In this document: piece after piece, positions 9,372 through 17,249 of the stretch | How the letters are laid out: each line of letters opens with the position of its first letter | Position numbering within the stretch: position 1 is the first letter of the stretch | Origin: Mucilaginibacter lacusdianchii | Lineage (GTDB): Bacteria > Bacteroidota > Bacteroidia > Sphingobacteriales > Sphingobacteriaceae | Direction: 5' to 3' | DNA: 64,000 nucleotides | Assembly: GCF_009770985.1 (NCBI RefSeq) | Contig: NZ_WSRW01000001.1 | Coordinates: 930,001 to 994,000, forward strand | Translations under genes and position numbers: made by a program | Notes under the pieces: model-generated | Databases searched by the model: none | The model's input: the letters and a program-made list of their open reading frames with translations, nothing else | What the model was told of the DNA's origin: nothing

Positions 9372-9947
9372 TTAAAAAACTGTTAAGATTATATTAACCA
9401 ACATCAAACCACCGGCTATGGTAGCGCGGTCAAAGTTACTCTGGTTCATGTAATAGCTTAACTGCTCAATGGCTTCACGCATGTGGTATTCTACCTTTTT
9501 TTCGGTAACATCCAGTATACGAGCAATTTCATGGTTTTTTAACCCGTGCAAACGCAGCTGAATCATCTCTTTGCGAACGGCCGGCAACTTTTGCATCAGC
9601 TGTTCTACAATTTTGATTGATTCTTTGGCCACAATGCGCTCAAAGGGATTGAAAGACTCTTCGGATATATCCAAAAAACTTTCGGATAGTGGTGTGGATG
9701 ATTGTGCGCTGATGGCTTTAACGGCACCATTGCGCGCAGAACGAAAAAGATAGGACTTCAAATTATGAATATCCAGTTTATCTTTTTGCATCCATAAATT
9801 CAGAAACAAATCAGATAGCACGTCTTTAGCTAAATCGGAATCTTTAACTATAGATTTAACATACCGGAACAATGACGAATAATGCTCCTTAAACACACAC
9901 TCAAACTGCTGCAAATCAATTACGGGAGTAGCCAACGCGGAATTCAT
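9372..9947 (-). CDS. ECF RNA polymerase sigma-70 factor, Bacteroidota FecI-like
   Basis: A 191-residue ECF sigma factor. Region 2 (about 17-85, FKEHYSSLFRYVKSIVKD, then AKDVLSDLFLNLW) binds core polymerase and the -10 element. Region 4 (about 125-175, with LHGLKNHEIARILDVTEKKV) is the helix-turn-helix for the -35 element. A hydrophobic C-terminal tail (GGLMLVNIILTVF) is common in this group. It probably pairs with the FecR protein encoded downstream to control the SusC/SusD locus. A good TAnnTTTG element lies just upstream of its start. Confidence 0.92.
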   Translation of the reverse strand: MNSALATPVIDLQQFECVFKEHYSSLFRYVKSIVKDSDLAKDVLSDLFLNLWMQKDKLDIHNLKSYLFRSARNGAVKAISAQSSTPLSESFLDISEESFNPFERIVAKESIKIVEQLMQKLPAVRKEMIQLRLHGLKNHEIARILDVTEKKVEYHMREAIEQLSYYMNQSNFDRATIAGGLMLVNIILTVF

Positions 9948-9955
9948 AACGCCTA

Positions 9956-9963
9956 CAAAGGTA
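9956..9963 (-). promoter_or_regulatory. -7 promoter element (TACCTTTG) of the ECF sigma gene
   Basis: Exact match to the Bacteroidota TAnnTTTG -7 consensus, 8 nt upstream of the sigma-factor ATG. The -33 element was not clear. Confidence 0.5.
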
Positions 9964-10065
9964 AGCTACGTTTTTAGGCAGCCGAAAAAAGGTTAGTTAA
10001 GTTTATGTTAAGATTTGGTAACGCAGGTAAAGTAAATGTTAAGATAAGTATTAATAACTAGCGTT

Positions 10066-11262
10066 TTAAATTGAATCATTACTACTTGCAGTAGCCGCGT
10101 TTGTTAATTCTATAGCCCTTTGCAAAGCATCGGCATAAGGCACATGCAATATGCGTTGATGCAACCCCTTTTTATCAGATAGCTGATCCCATAAACCAGA
10201 ATGGTGCCAATAATTTAAATCGTCCCAATCCGGACGATCAATAATTGGATAAAGGCATACACCCCACAATGGAAATTCAGTTTCCAATAATAATTGACAT
10301 TCTTTTGCAATGAAGCTTATCCAGTTAGGGCGGTCGATACCCGAGTGACTGGTTTCTGTAATAACCATTGGTCGTTGGTATCGTTTATAAGCCTCTTTCA
10401 ACAAACTGCTTAAAGATCGCCATCTGGGATCGGGTTCCAAGTTAGCCCAGGGTAAAAATCCTTGCTGCCCAATTACCCATTGGTTATTATAATAAAAATT
10501 AAATCCTAGTATGTCAACATATTCCGGCTTGCCACCTAATTCAGGACAAATTTTACCACAAAGCATATCTACCGATTGGTATTGCAGTTCATGCTCTTGA
10601 ATTGCCTCTTCACTTTCCGCTGATGTAGGATTCAAGGGAGGCACCATGTTTACTAGTGGCTCTGTGGTTAAAATGCGTATAGACGGATCCAGTTCGCGCA
10701 TGGCAGCAACACCTTTTATATAAGCCTTCATCAGGTGATACTTAACATCCCAGCCTTTTCCCTTACAGTAAGGTGCCGTACCGGCACACTCGCCCCCTAA
10801 CCACGACAGGTAGCTTACTTCGTTAATAGGCGTTACTATTAGCGTATCATCCGGCAACTGTGAACGGTAAAACCGCACAAAAGCGCAACACAAAGCAACG
10901 AACCGGTCTGTAAATTCAGGACTGAACGGATCTAAGTCATCCGGAAAACCAAAGTGACAGATGTCCCAAATTTGCTGAATGTCCTGCTTTTTACCGCTCT
11001 GTAGCATGTGCTTTACGGCCGACCAATCATAACAGTAAGGTTGAGTTTCAACCACACTCCATCTGATACCCTCGCGCACTGTTTTTATGCCAAAAGGTTT
11101 TAGAAGATCATAGTCGGCATCTATTTGTTGTAAATGGCCTGTTTCTGAAAGCAGATCAACACGCTTACGGTGAATGTTCAATTTATCTGAACATTCATAA
11201 CCCGCCATCCAAAAAGAATAAAAGGGAGAAATATCAGCAGAAGATAGGGTAAAATTTGGCAC
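10066..11262 (-). CDS. Clan-A (TIM-barrel) glycoside hydrolase, beta-glucosidase-like
   Basis: A 398-residue cytoplasmic protein with no signal peptide. It has the features of a clan-A retaining glycosidase: an Arg-rich early strand (KTVREGIRWSVVE, 60-72), acid/base Glu in TPINEVSYL (N147-E148) and a nucleophile Glu in VITETSHSG (E303). It resembles the family-1-like proteins annotated as beta-glucosidase, sometimes fused to or beside RmlD/UDP-galactopyranose mutase-like partners. No such partner lies nearby and the substrate is unknown. It stands alone between the sigma gene and tRNA-Arg. Confidence 0.75.
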   Translation of the reverse strand: MPNFTLSSADISPFYSFWMAGYECSDKLNIHRKRVDLLSETGHLQQIDADYDLLKPFGIKTVREGIRWSVVETQPYCYDWSAVKHMLQSGKKQDIQQIWDICHFGFPDDLDPFSPEFTDRFVALCCAFVRFYRSQLPDDTLIVTPINEVSYLSWLGGECAGTAPYCKGKGWDVKYHLMKAYIKGVAAMRELDPSIRILTTEPLVNMVPPLNPTSAESEEAIQEHELQYQSVDMLCGKICPELGGKPEYVDILGFNFYYNNQWVIGQQGFLPWANLEPDPRWRSLSSLLKEAYKRYQRPMVITETSHSGIDRPNWISFIAKECQLLLETEFPLWGVCLYPIIDRPDWDDLNYWHHSGLWDQLSDKKGLHQRILHVPYADALQRAIELTNAATASSNDSI

Positions 11263-11558
11263 TATAAGTTTGATGTAACTTTAAAAACTGTTTGTTTTTC
11301 TGCTTTGCTAAGCAAACTTAACAGTAAACTCACAACCAGCCCTTCTGTTTGCACGACCTTACTCCGATTTGTAGTATAAGTTTACTTCATTTGCTTACTT
11401 TGAATGTAAAGAGAAACCTGTAAGCGAAAAAAGATACATCAGAGCCTCATTGAGACAACCTCAGCAAAAGAAATCAATTTTATAGCTTATATCATTTAAA
11501 ACGCACAATAGCGATGTGTTTCTTATAGCCTACGATGCATTCAAATCAACACAAACAA
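11263..11558. other. Intergenic stretch upstream of the glycosidase
   Basis: About 300 bases of AT-rich sequence with no convincing ORF, RNA gene or strong hairpin. A promoter for the glycosidase probably lies here, but I cannot place one confidently. Confidence 0.4.
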
Positions 11559-11593
11559 AAAATGGCTTTTCTATATTATAGAAAAACCATTTT
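11559..11593 (-). terminator. Terminator of tRNA-Arg
   Basis: A 16-bp stem with one G-U wobble and a 3-nt loop starts 6 nt past the tRNA 3' end. Its distal arm runs into a TTTTTTG tract on the minus strand. Confidence 0.8.
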
Positions 11594-11598
11594 ATAAG

Positions 11599-11670
11599 TA
11601 GCCCCGACGGGAATCGAACCCATATCTAAAGTTTAGGAAACTTCTATTCTATCCGTTGAACTACAGGGCC
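11599..11670 (-). tRNA. tRNA-Arg (anticodon CCT)
   Basis: A 72-nt cloverleaf folded by hand. The acceptor GGCCCTG pairs with CGGGGCT. The D arm is GTTC/GAAT with loop AACGGATA. The anticodon stem GAAGT/ACTTT has loop TTCCTAA, giving anticodon CCT, which reads AGG. The variable loop is AGAT and the T arm is ATGGG/CCCGT with loop TTCGATT. The discriminator is A and CCA is not encoded. A TAATTTTG promoter element lies 18 nt upstream and a strong terminator follows at once, so it is a single-gene unit. Confidence 0.97.
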
Positions 11671-11688
11671 TGATGTTTTGCAAAAATG

Positions 11689-11696
11689 CAAAATTA
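11689..11696 (-). promoter_or_regulatory. -7 promoter element (TAATTTTG) of tRNA-Arg
   Basis: Exact TAnnTTTG match on the minus strand, 18 nt upstream of the tRNA 5' end. Confidence 0.55.
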
Positions 11697-11756
11697 AAGG
11701 CATAGTAGCAATCAAGCAGATAAATATTGCAGGTTCCCTAAAAATAGGCTTAAATG

Positions 11757-12548
11757 TTAATTATCATCATCCGACGAAGAACCAGATGCACTACTGATGG
11801 TTGACGCAGTGCTCATATTTTTTGCAGTGATAAATACATCGCCCCGCTTGTCCCGATAGGTTTCCCAATTTTTAGGGTTGGTCATTGTGCTGATGAGTTG
11901 CGATACAAAAAAGTTTTGCTGGTAAGTTTGTACTTTTTTGCTTTCGCCTTCGGTTGTATATAGGGTTAAATAACTCTTAAACTTTAAAGGAGACGTTTCT
12001 GCCGTAAATTTGGCCTGTTTAGCTCTCACAGCCATTGAACTGCCGTTGTCTGCATCAACGTAATACACCTGTGTAACAGCCAATGCACTGTCTGGAACGT
12101 TTAACAATCCGCTTACTACCGTAAGTGGCACATTGCTTATACGCGAATGAGGTGGCAAAAAAGTGACATCTGTAGGTAATGTTGCCACAGCATTAAGGTT
12201 ACCGGATGTTGAACTTACAGAACCAAACCGGTATCCGCTTGTGCTGATATCACCGTTTATGTGTACATCTTTACCGGCATAACTTACCGCATTATCGCCA
12301 ACAATTACGGCCGACTTTTGCCAATCTATATATAAAGGCTTATCTAATTTGTTATAAACCTGAATTTCAACCGGGGCGTTGATACCATAAAATGAGTAAG
12401 ATATTTTTACAGAATCATTTTCCATATTAAATGTTCCTGTACGCTCATCTTTAGTAATATTAGTACTGCTGATAGTACTGGCCTGGTAACGACTGCAAGA
12501 TGCCAATAAGCACAATATGCTGGCAAAAGGTAAGATGTACTTTTTCAT
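11757..12548 (-). CDS. Lipoprotein of unknown function
   Basis: A 263-residue lipoprotein. The signal peptide MKKYILPFASILCLLASC puts the lipidated Cys at residue 19 (LLASC). The mature part is predicted beta-rich (SVKISYSFYGINAPVEIQVY, then NKLDKPLYIDW). It ends in a low-complexity Ser/Asp tail (SASGSSSDDDN). I do not recognise the family. It lies downstream of metG on the same strand with about 90 bp between, including a long-loop inverted repeat, so co-transcription is uncertain. Confidence 0.8.
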   Translation of the reverse strand: MKKYILPFASILCLLASCSRYQASTISSTNITKDERTGTFNMENDSVKISYSFYGINAPVEIQVYNKLDKPLYIDWQKSAVIVGDNAVSYAGKDVHINGDISTSGYRFGSVSSTSGNLNAVATLPTDVTFLPPHSRISNVPLTVVSGLLNVPDSALAVTQVYYVDADNGSSMAVRAKQAKFTAETSPLKFKSYLTLYTTEGESKKVQTYQQNFFVSQLISTMTNPKNWETYRDKRGDVFITAKNMSTASTISSASGSSSDDDN

Positions 12549-12582
12549 TTGTGAAACTCGGTTTAATTAATGTAAAGGTTGA

Positions 12583-12629
12583 CTGGTGTTTATTTAGACT
12601 ACTAATATAACTAAAGGTTTAAACACCAG
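12583..12629. other. Inverted repeat between metG and the lipoprotein gene
   Basis: Perfect 10-bp arms (CTGGTGTTTA and complement) enclose about 27 nt, and pairing can extend outward with mismatches. It lies 11 nt past the metG stop. On the minus strand, the direction of both genes, no U-tract follows; on the plus strand TTTTTT does. A terminator role for metG is possible but not clear. Confidence 0.45.
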
Positions 12630-12639
12630 CCAACTTTTT

Positions 12640-14715
12640 TCATCGTACTACCGAGCCATTGTGCATCCCCTCTCCGGGCGATACAAAGGTGAGTTTACCT
12701 TCGGCGTTTTCGGCCATTAAAATCATACCCTGCGAAAGAATGCCTTTAATTTCACGCGGTTCCAGGTTTACCAGCATAGATACCTGTTTGCCAATAATAG
12801 CTTCGGGCTCAAAATGCTCGGCAATACCTGACACTACCGTACGCTGATCTATACCGGTATCAATAGTAAGCTTTAGCAGCTTTTTAGTTTTGGTCACTTT
12901 CTCGGCAGTTAATATGGTACCGATGCGGATATCCATAGCAGCGAACTGCTCAAAGTTGATGTTTTCTTTAGCCGGTAAAACTGCCGGAGCTGATACTTCA
13001 ACTTCTTCGGCAGGCGCTTCAATAGCCTGTTTTTTGTTAATTAATTTTTGAATCTGCTTTTCAATTACTTCATCTTCCAGTTTTTCAAACAACAACGAAG
13101 CAGCGTTTAATTGATGTCCGTTGGCAAACACAATCTCTTCATCAAAATGAATAGTTTGGGCAGGCCAGTTTAACATATTTAAGATCTTGTTAACCGTATT
13201 AGGTAAAAATGGCTGCAAACCAGTGGCGATATGGCCAATCAGCACTAAACAGTTGTGCAGAGCGTCGCGTGCAGCTTCAGGATCGGTTTTGATAGTTTTC
13301 CAAGGCTCTTTTTCAGTTAAGTAACGGTTGCCTAAACGGGCCATATCCATTACTACCTGTTGCGCCTGGCGGAATTTATAGCTTTCGAAACTTTGTTCCA
13401 GTTCTTCATATAACCTGCCTAGCTCCGTTTTAACGTTTTCATCTGTCAGCGTTATTTTATCTGCACTAATTTCTACTTTACCACCAAAAAACTTGTGCAT
13501 TAATATCATTACCCTATTTACCAAGTTGCCCAAAATGGCCACCAACTCGTTATTTACTCGTGCCTGATAATCTTTCCAGGTAAATTCACTATCGCTGGTT
13601 TCTGGTGCAATGGCGGTCAGGTAGTAACGCAGCTCATCTACCCTATCCGGAAAGTCTTCCAGGTACTCGTGCATTTCAATGCTCCATCCCCGGCTGGTCG
13701 ACATTTTATCGCCTTCCAGATTCATGAATTCATTGGCCGGTACATTTTCGGGCAGCACAAATTCGCCATGCGCTTTAAGCATAGCCGGGAACACGATACA
13801 ATGGAATACTATATTATCTTTACCAATAAAGTGCACCAGTTTGGTTTCCTGATCTTGCCAGTATAACTTCCAGTCTTTGTTATGATCTAAAGCCCACTGC
13901 TTGGTAGCCGATATATAGCCTATAGGCGCATCAAACCAAACATATAACACTTTACCTTCGGCTCCGGCAACCGGAACTTTAATACCCCAATCTAAATCGC
14001 GGGTTACAGCACGGGGCTGCAAGCCACCGTCAATCCAGCTTTTGCATTGGCCGTACACGTTAGTTTTCCAATCATGTGAATGCCCTTGCAATATCCACTC
14101 ACGCAACCAGTTTTCATACTTATCCAACGGCAAATACCAGTGTTTGGTAGGGCGCAATATTGGTTGGTTTCCGCTTAGGGTAGAGCGGGGATTAATCAAT
14201 TCTTCAGGACTTAATGATGTTCCGCATTTTTCACACTGATCGCCATACGCATTCTCGTTAGCGCAAACCGGGCAGGTTCCCACTATGTAACGGTCGGCCA
14301 GGAAAACGCCGGCTTGCTCGTCAAAATATTGTTCTGATTCTTTTTCGATGAAATCGCCTTTATCATTCAGTACCGTGAAAAAGTCTTGTGCTGTTTGATG
14401 GTGAATAGGTTCACTGGTACGATGATAGATATCAAACGAGATGCTTAATTTTTCAAAGCAGTACTTAATCAGCTCATGATATTTATCAATAATGGCGCGT
14501 GGTGTGGTACCTTCTTTCATGGCCTGGTTGGCAATGGCGGTTCCATGTTCGTCTGATCCGCAGACAAACACTACATCACGACGTTTAAGGCGCAGATAGC
14601 GCACATATAAATCGGCCGGAATATAGGCACCGGCTAAATGACCAATGTGTTTGGGGCCGTTGGCATAAGGTAATGCCGCAGTTATGGTATATCGTTTATA
14701 TTTTTGAGCTTCCAA
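12640..14715 (-). CDS. metG: Methionyl-tRNA synthetase
   Basis: A 691-residue class I aminoacyl-tRNA synthetase that charges tRNA-Met. Visible motifs are HIGH (23-26) after ALPYANGPK, a zinc knuckle with CPVC (C148, C151) and CEKC (C161, C164), and the KMSKS variant KMSTS. A C-terminal tRNA-binding (EMAP/Trbp111-like) domain covers about 590-691 (FAAMDIRIGTIL, then LKLTIDTG). This is the long, dimeric form typical of Bacteroidota. The start is the ATG shortly downstream of a TATCTTTG element and divergent from the LD-carboxypeptidase gene. Confidence 0.98.
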   Translation of the reverse strand: MEAQKYKRYTITAALPYANGPKHIGHLAGAYIPADLYVRYLRLKRRDVVFVCGSDEHGTAIANQAMKEGTTPRAIIDKYHELIKYCFEKLSISFDIYHRTSEPIHHQTAQDFFTVLNDKGDFIEKESEQYFDEQAGVFLADRYIVGTCPVCANENAYGDQCEKCGTSLSPEELINPRSTLSGNQPILRPTKHWYLPLDKYENWLREWILQGHSHDWKTNVYGQCKSWIDGGLQPRAVTRDLDWGIKVPVAGAEGKVLYVWFDAPIGYISATKQWALDHNKDWKLYWQDQETKLVHFIGKDNIVFHCIVFPAMLKAHGEFVLPENVPANEFMNLEGDKMSTSRGWSIEMHEYLEDFPDRVDELRYYLTAIAPETSDSEFTWKDYQARVNNELVAILGNLVNRVMILMHKFFGGKVEISADKITLTDENVKTELGRLYEELEQSFESYKFRQAQQVVMDMARLGNRYLTEKEPWKTIKTDPEAARDALHNCLVLIGHIATGLQPFLPNTVNKILNMLNWPAQTIHFDEEIVFANGHQLNAASLLFEKLEDEVIEKQIQKLINKKQAIEAPAEEVEVSAPAVLPAKENINFEQFAAMDIRIGTILTAEKVTKTKKLLKLTIDTGIDQRTVVSGIAEHFEPEAIIGKQVSMLVNLEPREIKGILSQGMILMAENAEGKLTFVSPGEGMHNGSVVR

Positions 14716-14742
14716 AATATCAATCAGCTTTGTTTATTTTGG

Positions 14743-14750
14743 CAAAGATA
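14743..14750 (-). promoter_or_regulatory. -7 promoter element (TATCTTTG) of metG
   Basis: Exact TAnnTTTG match on the minus strand, 27 nt upstream of the metG ATG, inside the 42-bp divergent spacer with the LD-carboxypeptidase gene. Confidence 0.5.
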
Positions 14751-14757
14751 AGTCAAT

Positions 14758-15657
14758 ATGAGCATAACTCCCCCATATCTTCAAAAAGGTGATCGCGTGG
14801 CGATTATATGTCCGGCAAAAAAATTACCCAAGCCCATGGATGATGCCGTAAGGCTATTACAAAGCTGGGGATTGGAAGTAATTTTAGGCGACACGGTAAC
14901 GGCCGATTACTACCAATTTGCCGGGGACGATGCTTTACGTGCGGCCGATTTGCAACGCTTTGTTAACGACGACAGTATTAAGGCCATATTTGCCGCCCGA
15001 GGTGGCTATGGCACCGTACGTATTATAGACAGGGTTAATTTCAACCGATTGACCACCAATCCTAAATGGATCGTCGGGTTTAGCGATATAACCGTATTGC
15101 ACGCTCATTTATACACCACATTGCAAATATGCTCCATACACGGACAAATGCCCATCAATATTCCTGATGGCACAGCTGCTTCGGTAGAAACTTTACGACA
15201 AGTATTATTTGGCGAAACTTTAAGTTACCAACCTGTACCACATCCTTTAAACCGCCTAGGCTTTGCACAAGGCACACTTATAGGCGGTAACCTGGCCATT
15301 TTGGTGTCAGTAGCCGGCTCGGTATCTGATTATGATTACGATGGTAAGATATTGTTTATTGAAGATGTAGGTGAATACCTGTATGCAATTGACCGAATGA
15401 TGCGTATGCTTAAACGAGCTGGCAAACTCAAAAACCTGGCTGGTTTAATTGTAGGTGGCTTTACAGATATCAAAGATAACGACATTCCGTTCGGACAAAC
15501 AGCGGAAGAAATTATCCGTAGTGTAGTGGATGAATTTGATTACCCGGTTTGTTTTAATTTTCCGGCTGGCCATGTGGCCGATAATTGGGCAATGCTTTTT
15601 GGGAAAGAGGTAAATTTGCAAATAACTACCACTGATATGAACATAACATACAGCTAG
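14758..15657 (+). CDS. LD-carboxypeptidase, peptidase family S66
   Basis: A 299-residue S66 peptidase, related to LdcA, which removes the terminal D-Ala from murein tetrapeptides during wall recycling. The Ser-Glu-His triad is visible: S109 in VGFSDITVLHAH, E202 in FIEDVGEYLY and H272 in FPAGHVADNW. There is no signal peptide, so it is cytoplasmic as expected. Length and motif spacing are normal. It is a single gene, divergent from metG and convergent with the susD gene across a shared terminator. Confidence 0.92.
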   Translation: MSITPPYLQKGDRVAIICPAKKLPKPMDDAVRLLQSWGLEVILGDTVTADYYQFAGDDALRAADLQRFVNDDSIKAIFAARGGYGTVRIIDRVNFNRLTTNPKWIVGFSDITVLHAHLYTTLQICSIHGQMPINIPDGTAASVETLRQVLFGETLSYQPVPHPLNRLGFAQGTLIGGNLAILVSVAGSVSDYDYDGKILFIEDVGEYLYAIDRMMRMLKRAGKLKNLAGLIVGGFTDIKDNDIPFGQTAEEIIRSVVDEFDYPVCFNFPAGHVADNWAMLFGKEVNLQITTTDMNITYS

Positions 15658-15672
15658 CAAATCCAAAAACGT

Positions 15673-15706
15673 AAAAAGCCCGAAAGGATATCCTTTTGGG
15701 CTTTTT
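15673..15706. terminator. Bidirectional terminator (LD-carboxypeptidase / susD)
   Basis: A 16-bp stem with one wobble pair (AAAAAGCCC arm with GGGCTTTTT) and a 2-nt loop, flanked by A- and T-runs on both strands, between two convergent genes. Confidence 0.85.
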
Positions 15707-15722
15707 ACGAAAGCACCAATAC

Positions 15723-17231
15723 TTAATTATTGGTTATAAGCTTATTATACAACAGCTCATTATTTGAAATTGGCCAAATGTATCTTGGATCAGATGGCGC
15801 AATAGCCTGTACTAACACCGTATTACCACTGGTTTTAGCCGGGATAGTTTGCTGTGTACGCATCAAGTCGATATTACGTAAACCTTCTCCCAAAAATTCA
15901 ATGTTTCTTTCCTGTAAAATAGCATTTATTAAAGCCGTACCATCTGCAAAATTAGCAGCTGTAAAAACGGTGCTTGCATCGGAGCGACCACGTACTGCAT
16001 TTAACAATGCAATAGCTTGTGCATCTATGCCTTGCGTACGTGCCCGTGCTTCTGCCAAGTTTAATAATACTTCAGCATAGCGCATTACAGGGGCCCAGTC
16101 CGGGTATGGACTTGGCTGGTTATACTTCGTAATATAAACCCGTCCGGTTGACGCATTGGTAAACAACAAACCCGTTTTTCTGGCATCCGTTGCTTTCCAG
16201 TTTGGATCGGCCAGCACACCTGTTGGATTTAAGTAATATTCAGCCGCACCCTGTGTACTTGCATTCTGATAAAAATAGTAAGCTAACTGATTTTGCGTTC
16301 CGGGATTTTCGGTACCTGCAACAAATGGCATTGAAAATATAGATTCTGTTGTAGTATACGGCGCTCTGAATACATTAACAATATTTGACTGTAAAGCGTT
16401 GGCCACCCTACCAGCAGGACCAGAACCAGCAGCAGCGGTAAAGGTAGTACCGCCTACCATTTTGTTAGCTTCAGTAATTACATCTGCGTAACGGCCCATG
16501 GTTAAGTAAACTCGTGTTTTTAAAGCGATAATAGTATTGCGATGAGCACGGGTTGTATTATCAGCCGCAGTAGTGTATGCCAAAGGAACTTGCATTTCAG
16601 CTTCATTCAAATCTTTTAAAATTTGGTTATAAACCTGAGCCACAGTACTTCTGACCATATCAAAGTTTTCGTAAGAGGAATTTCCGGTTAAACGCAATGG
16701 CAAACCAGGGCTTGTGCCATTATTTTCGGTATACGGACGTGCATACAGTTGCAATAAACAATAATAACTCAGCGCCCGAACAAATTTAGCTTCGCCAATA
16801 TAGCTTTCAGCCAGTACCGGATTATTCAAAGTTGCTTTACCAGTAGCTTCCATACCTTCCAAAAACAAGTTTACGCTATTAATGGCATAATAGGCCTGCC
16901 GCCATACGTTAATAACTTCATCGGTAGTTGGCGTTACATTTTGCGACCATGTATTGTAAGCGGTAAAGCCATTATTTGATAGATTAAGCCAGTTCTCTGC
17001 CTTTACATCATTGTAAATCTGATATCTACCGCTCAAAAAACCAGAGGAATTGCCTCTTAAGCCTTGTGCATACAAGGCTAGCACCTGACTCTGAATACGC
17101 CCCGCGGTACTAAATGGCTGCCCATCGGCATCCGCAACCTGTGTTTGATTTTCGGGCGTTAATAAGTTTTTTTGGCAGGAGCTTAGCACTACTCCAACGC
17201 CTAATATGATAGTTAAAAGTTTCTTTTTCAT
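15723..17231 (-). CDS. SusD/RagB-family outer-membrane lipoprotein
   Basis: A 502-residue SusD homologue. The lipobox Cys is residue 19 (VVLSSC). The N-terminal TPR-like region and the C-terminal SusD domain (VMRYAEVLLNLAEARARTQG; FLGEGLRNIDLMR) are clear. It is encoded 18 bp downstream of the SusC partner, so the two form one transcript ending at the bidirectional terminator. No glycosidase, peptidase, sigma or anti-sigma gene is linked, so the substrate cannot be predicted from context. Confidence 0.94.
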   Translation of the reverse strand: MKKKLLTIILGVGVVLSSCQKNLLTPENQTQVADADGQPFSTAGRIQSQVLALYAQGLRGNSSGFLSGRYQIYNDVKAENWLNLSNNGFTAYNTWSQNVTPTTDEVINVWRQAYYAINSVNLFLEGMEATGKATLNNPVLAESYIGEAKFVRALSYYCLLQLYARPYTENNGTSPGLPLRLTGNSSYENFDMVRSTVAQVYNQILKDLNEAEMQVPLAYTTAADNTTRAHRNTIIALKTRVYLTMGRYADVITEANKMVGGTTFTAAAGSGPAGRVANALQSNIVNVFRAPYTTTESIFSMPFVAGTENPGTQNQLAYYFYQNASTQGAAEYYLNPTGVLADPNWKATDARKTGLLFTNASTGRVYITKYNQPSPYPDWAPVMRYAEVLLNLAEARARTQGIDAQAIALLNAVRGRSDASTVFTAANFADGTALINAILQERNIEFLGEGLRNIDLMRTQQTIPAKTSGNTVLVQAIAPSDPRYIWPISNNELLYNKLITNN

Positions 17232-17249
17232 TCTAATTTAAATCAAGCA

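Noticed and set aside
9381-9389. A third TGTTAAGAT copy as a regulatory site
   Set aside because: It lies inside the sigma-factor coding region, where it simply encodes the Ile-Leu-Thr near the C terminus.
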